Shown here piece by piece: positions 63,003 to 64,000 of a stretch of DNA of 64,000 nt. A program made the translations under genes and the position numbers. The stretch is taken from assembly GCA_963832725.1 (NCBI GenBank), contig CAWHVG010000005.1, positions 1,488,001 through 1,552,000 of the forward strand, read 5' to 3'. Position 1 is the first letter of the stretch. Each line of letters begins with the position of its first letter. This stretch comes from JAEZBP01 sp963832725 (GTDB lineage Bacteria; Myxococcota_A; Polyangia; Polyangiales; Sandaracinaceae). Below the pieces are notes generated by a model. The model was given only the letters and a program-made list of their open reading frames with translations. It searched no databases and was not told the origin of the DNA.

Positions 63003-64000
63003 CTACTCGACGGTGATCGTGTAGCTGTTCTCGGCGCCGCTGTAGCCGTAGACGCGCACGAAGAAGGGGCCGCTGGCCGTGACGGTCTCGCTGTCGGTGA
63101 CGCCCTGGCTCTGCGCGAGCACGGTGCCGTCGGCGGCGCGCGCTTCCATGTCGAGGTCGCCGGCGCTGCTGGTGAACGCGATGCTCACGGTGACGGAGCC
63201 GGTCGCGTCGACGCGGTACCAGTCCTCTTCGCCGCTGCAGACGCGGGCGGCCTCGGAAACGCCGGGCGCGAGGAGGGTGGCGTCGCTCTGGTTCGAAGCG
63301 CCAGTCGGGTCGCAGCCCGCGTCGACGAGCGGCGGCGCGTCGTTCAGCGTGCAGTAGGGGGTGGCCGCGCGCGCGCTGTCCACGGTGTCCTCGGCCACGT
63401 CACGCTGCGCGCAGGCTTCGTCCTCGCTCCAGGCGAGCCATTCGGCGCCACGCCCCAGCGACTCGGCGTGCGCACGCCAGCGCTCGTAACCGTTCAGCTC
63501 GCTGCGGAAGATCGTCGGCTCCACGCACTCGCCGCGCGCCTGAGCGTCGCTCTGCTCCTTCTGCGCGTAGTCCATGACGATCTCGTACATGGCCGCCGTG
63601 GAGTGGTTCCAGCAGCAGGTCTTCGACTGCGCGTAGACGAGCGCGGAGAAGACGTAGTCCTCCAGCGTACGGAAGGCGGCGTCGACGCTCGCCCGGTCGC
63701 CGCCGAGCGCGTAGAGCTCCGCGAACGCGTCCTCGCGCTGCTCGCGGGCCGCGCAGCTCGCCGGGTAGGAGCGCAGGTGCTCCCGCGCCGCGTCGATGCG
63801 CTGGACGATCACCGCCCGCTGCTCCTCGGGCGTGAGGGTGCGGAGGATCGCGTCGAAGCGGGCCGGCCGCGCCGCGATGGCGTCGTAGTCCTGGTCGTTG
63901 ATGAACGCGTCGCGCTCGCGCTCGAGCACGTCGTTGGCCCAGCGGCCGTTCCGGAGCACCGCCGTCCGCCAGCGCCTCAGCCCGCCGCCGAGGTGCGAGT
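63003..64000 (-). CDS. Secreted protein with C-terminal PPC domain, 5' end outside the window
   Basis: The frame is open to the window edge (SHLGGGLRRWRTAVLRNGRW), so the N-terminus is missing; the GTG at 63959 is not taken as the start. The middle region is helical with Cys pairs (SALVYAQSKTCCWNHSTAAM; ARGECVEPTIFRSELNGYER) and is not recognised. The last ~85 residues form a pre-peptidase C-terminal (PPC) beta-sandwich: EEDWYRVDATGSVTVSIAFT, SSAGDLDMEARAADGTVLAQ, and FFVRVYGYSGAENSYTITVE. PPC domains usually end secreted peptidases in this phylum, so a peptidase or other exoenzyme is likely. Confidence 0.75.
   Translation of the reverse strand, partial: SHLGGGLRRWRTAVLRNGRWANDVLERERDAFINDQDYDAIAARPARFDAILRTLTPEEQRAVIVQRIDAAREHLRSYPASCAAREQREDAFAELYALGGDRASVDAAFRTLEDYVFSALVYAQSKTCCWNHSTAAMYEIVMDYAQKEQSDAQARGECVEPTIFRSELNGYERWRAHAESLGRGAEWLAWSEDEACAQRDVAEDTVDSARAATPYCTLNDAPPLVDAGCDPTGASNQSDATLLAPGVSEAARVCSGEEDWYRVDATGSVTVSIAFTSSAGDLDMEARAADGTVLAQSQGVTDSETVTASGPFFVRVYGYSGAENSYTITVE

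Noticed and set aside
1..64000. tRNA or rRNA genes, or an integration site at a tRNA
   Set aside because: No cloverleaf-like or rRNA sequence was recognised on reading either strand; a covariance-model scan would settle it.

Overview
The window is about 70% G+C, densely coded and apparently chromosomal. It looks like DNA from a myxobacterium-type member of the Myxococcota, possibly Sandaracinaceae; this is inferred from protein style, with no marker gene present. Supporting traits are many secreted lipoproteins with Asp-Ala-Gly linkers behind the lipidated Cys, EGF-like and Cys-rich repeat lipoproteins, a Ser/Thr kinase plus the C-terminal part of a second, a WYL regulator, a VIT/VWA/PQQ hybrid, and vgrG islands carrying DUF2169, DUF3540, DUF4150 and pentapeptide proteins. 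No rRNA, tRNA or CRISPR was recognised.

Layout. 1-1748: truncated EGF-like lipoprotein. 1.75-12.3 kb: a graveyard of mobile DNA with two decayed serine recombinases, two copies of an IS91-like element, a tyrosine integrase that has lost its catalytic-Tyr segment, two tiny membrane proteins with strong terminators, and the C-terminal half of a Ser/Thr kinase. 12.3-18.8 kb: Cys-rich lipoprotein, first vgrG, DUF2169, DUF4150 (PAAR-like) and an unidentified cargo protein, with G+C falling along the cargo. 18.8-21.4 kb: membrane protein and more transposase debris. 21.4-26.6 kb: VIT/VWA/PQQ lipoprotein, WYL regulator, VOC protein. 26.6-28.8 kb: a 2-kb insert bounded by ~145-bp direct repeats and holding an 85-bp tandem array. 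28.8-38.5 kb: one minus-strand operon of vgrG, two long pentapeptide proteins, DUF3540, DUF4150 and a DUF2169-pentapeptide fusion. 38.5-47.8 kb: Cys-cluster protein, VWA lipoprotein, TPR protein, OmpA-like protein, cNMP-GGDEF cyclase, cupin, Ser/Thr kinase. 48-53.8 kb: molybdopterin oxidoreductase, then a type III polyketide synthase operon (PKS, FAD reductase, YceI) divergent from a membrane-anchored LuxR-type regulator. 53.9-64 kb: DUF5996 protein, PHP-domain lipoprotein, Gly/Tyr-rich lipoprotein, TPR protein, polytopic membrane protein, ferritin-like/lipoprotein pair, and a PPC-domain protein running off the end.

The two vgrG islands look like type VI secretion spike-and-cargo modules without the sheath or baseplate genes. 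The second is the most interesting locus: three pentapeptide proteins, one fused to the DUF2169 adaptor domain, are encoded with a VgrG that has a long charged helical insertion between its gp5 body and its terminal beta-helix.

Single-base frame breaks recur in about a dozen otherwise intact genes across the window. They look more like residual indel errors in the assembly than real pseudogenes, so those genes are annotated end to end with the break positions stated.
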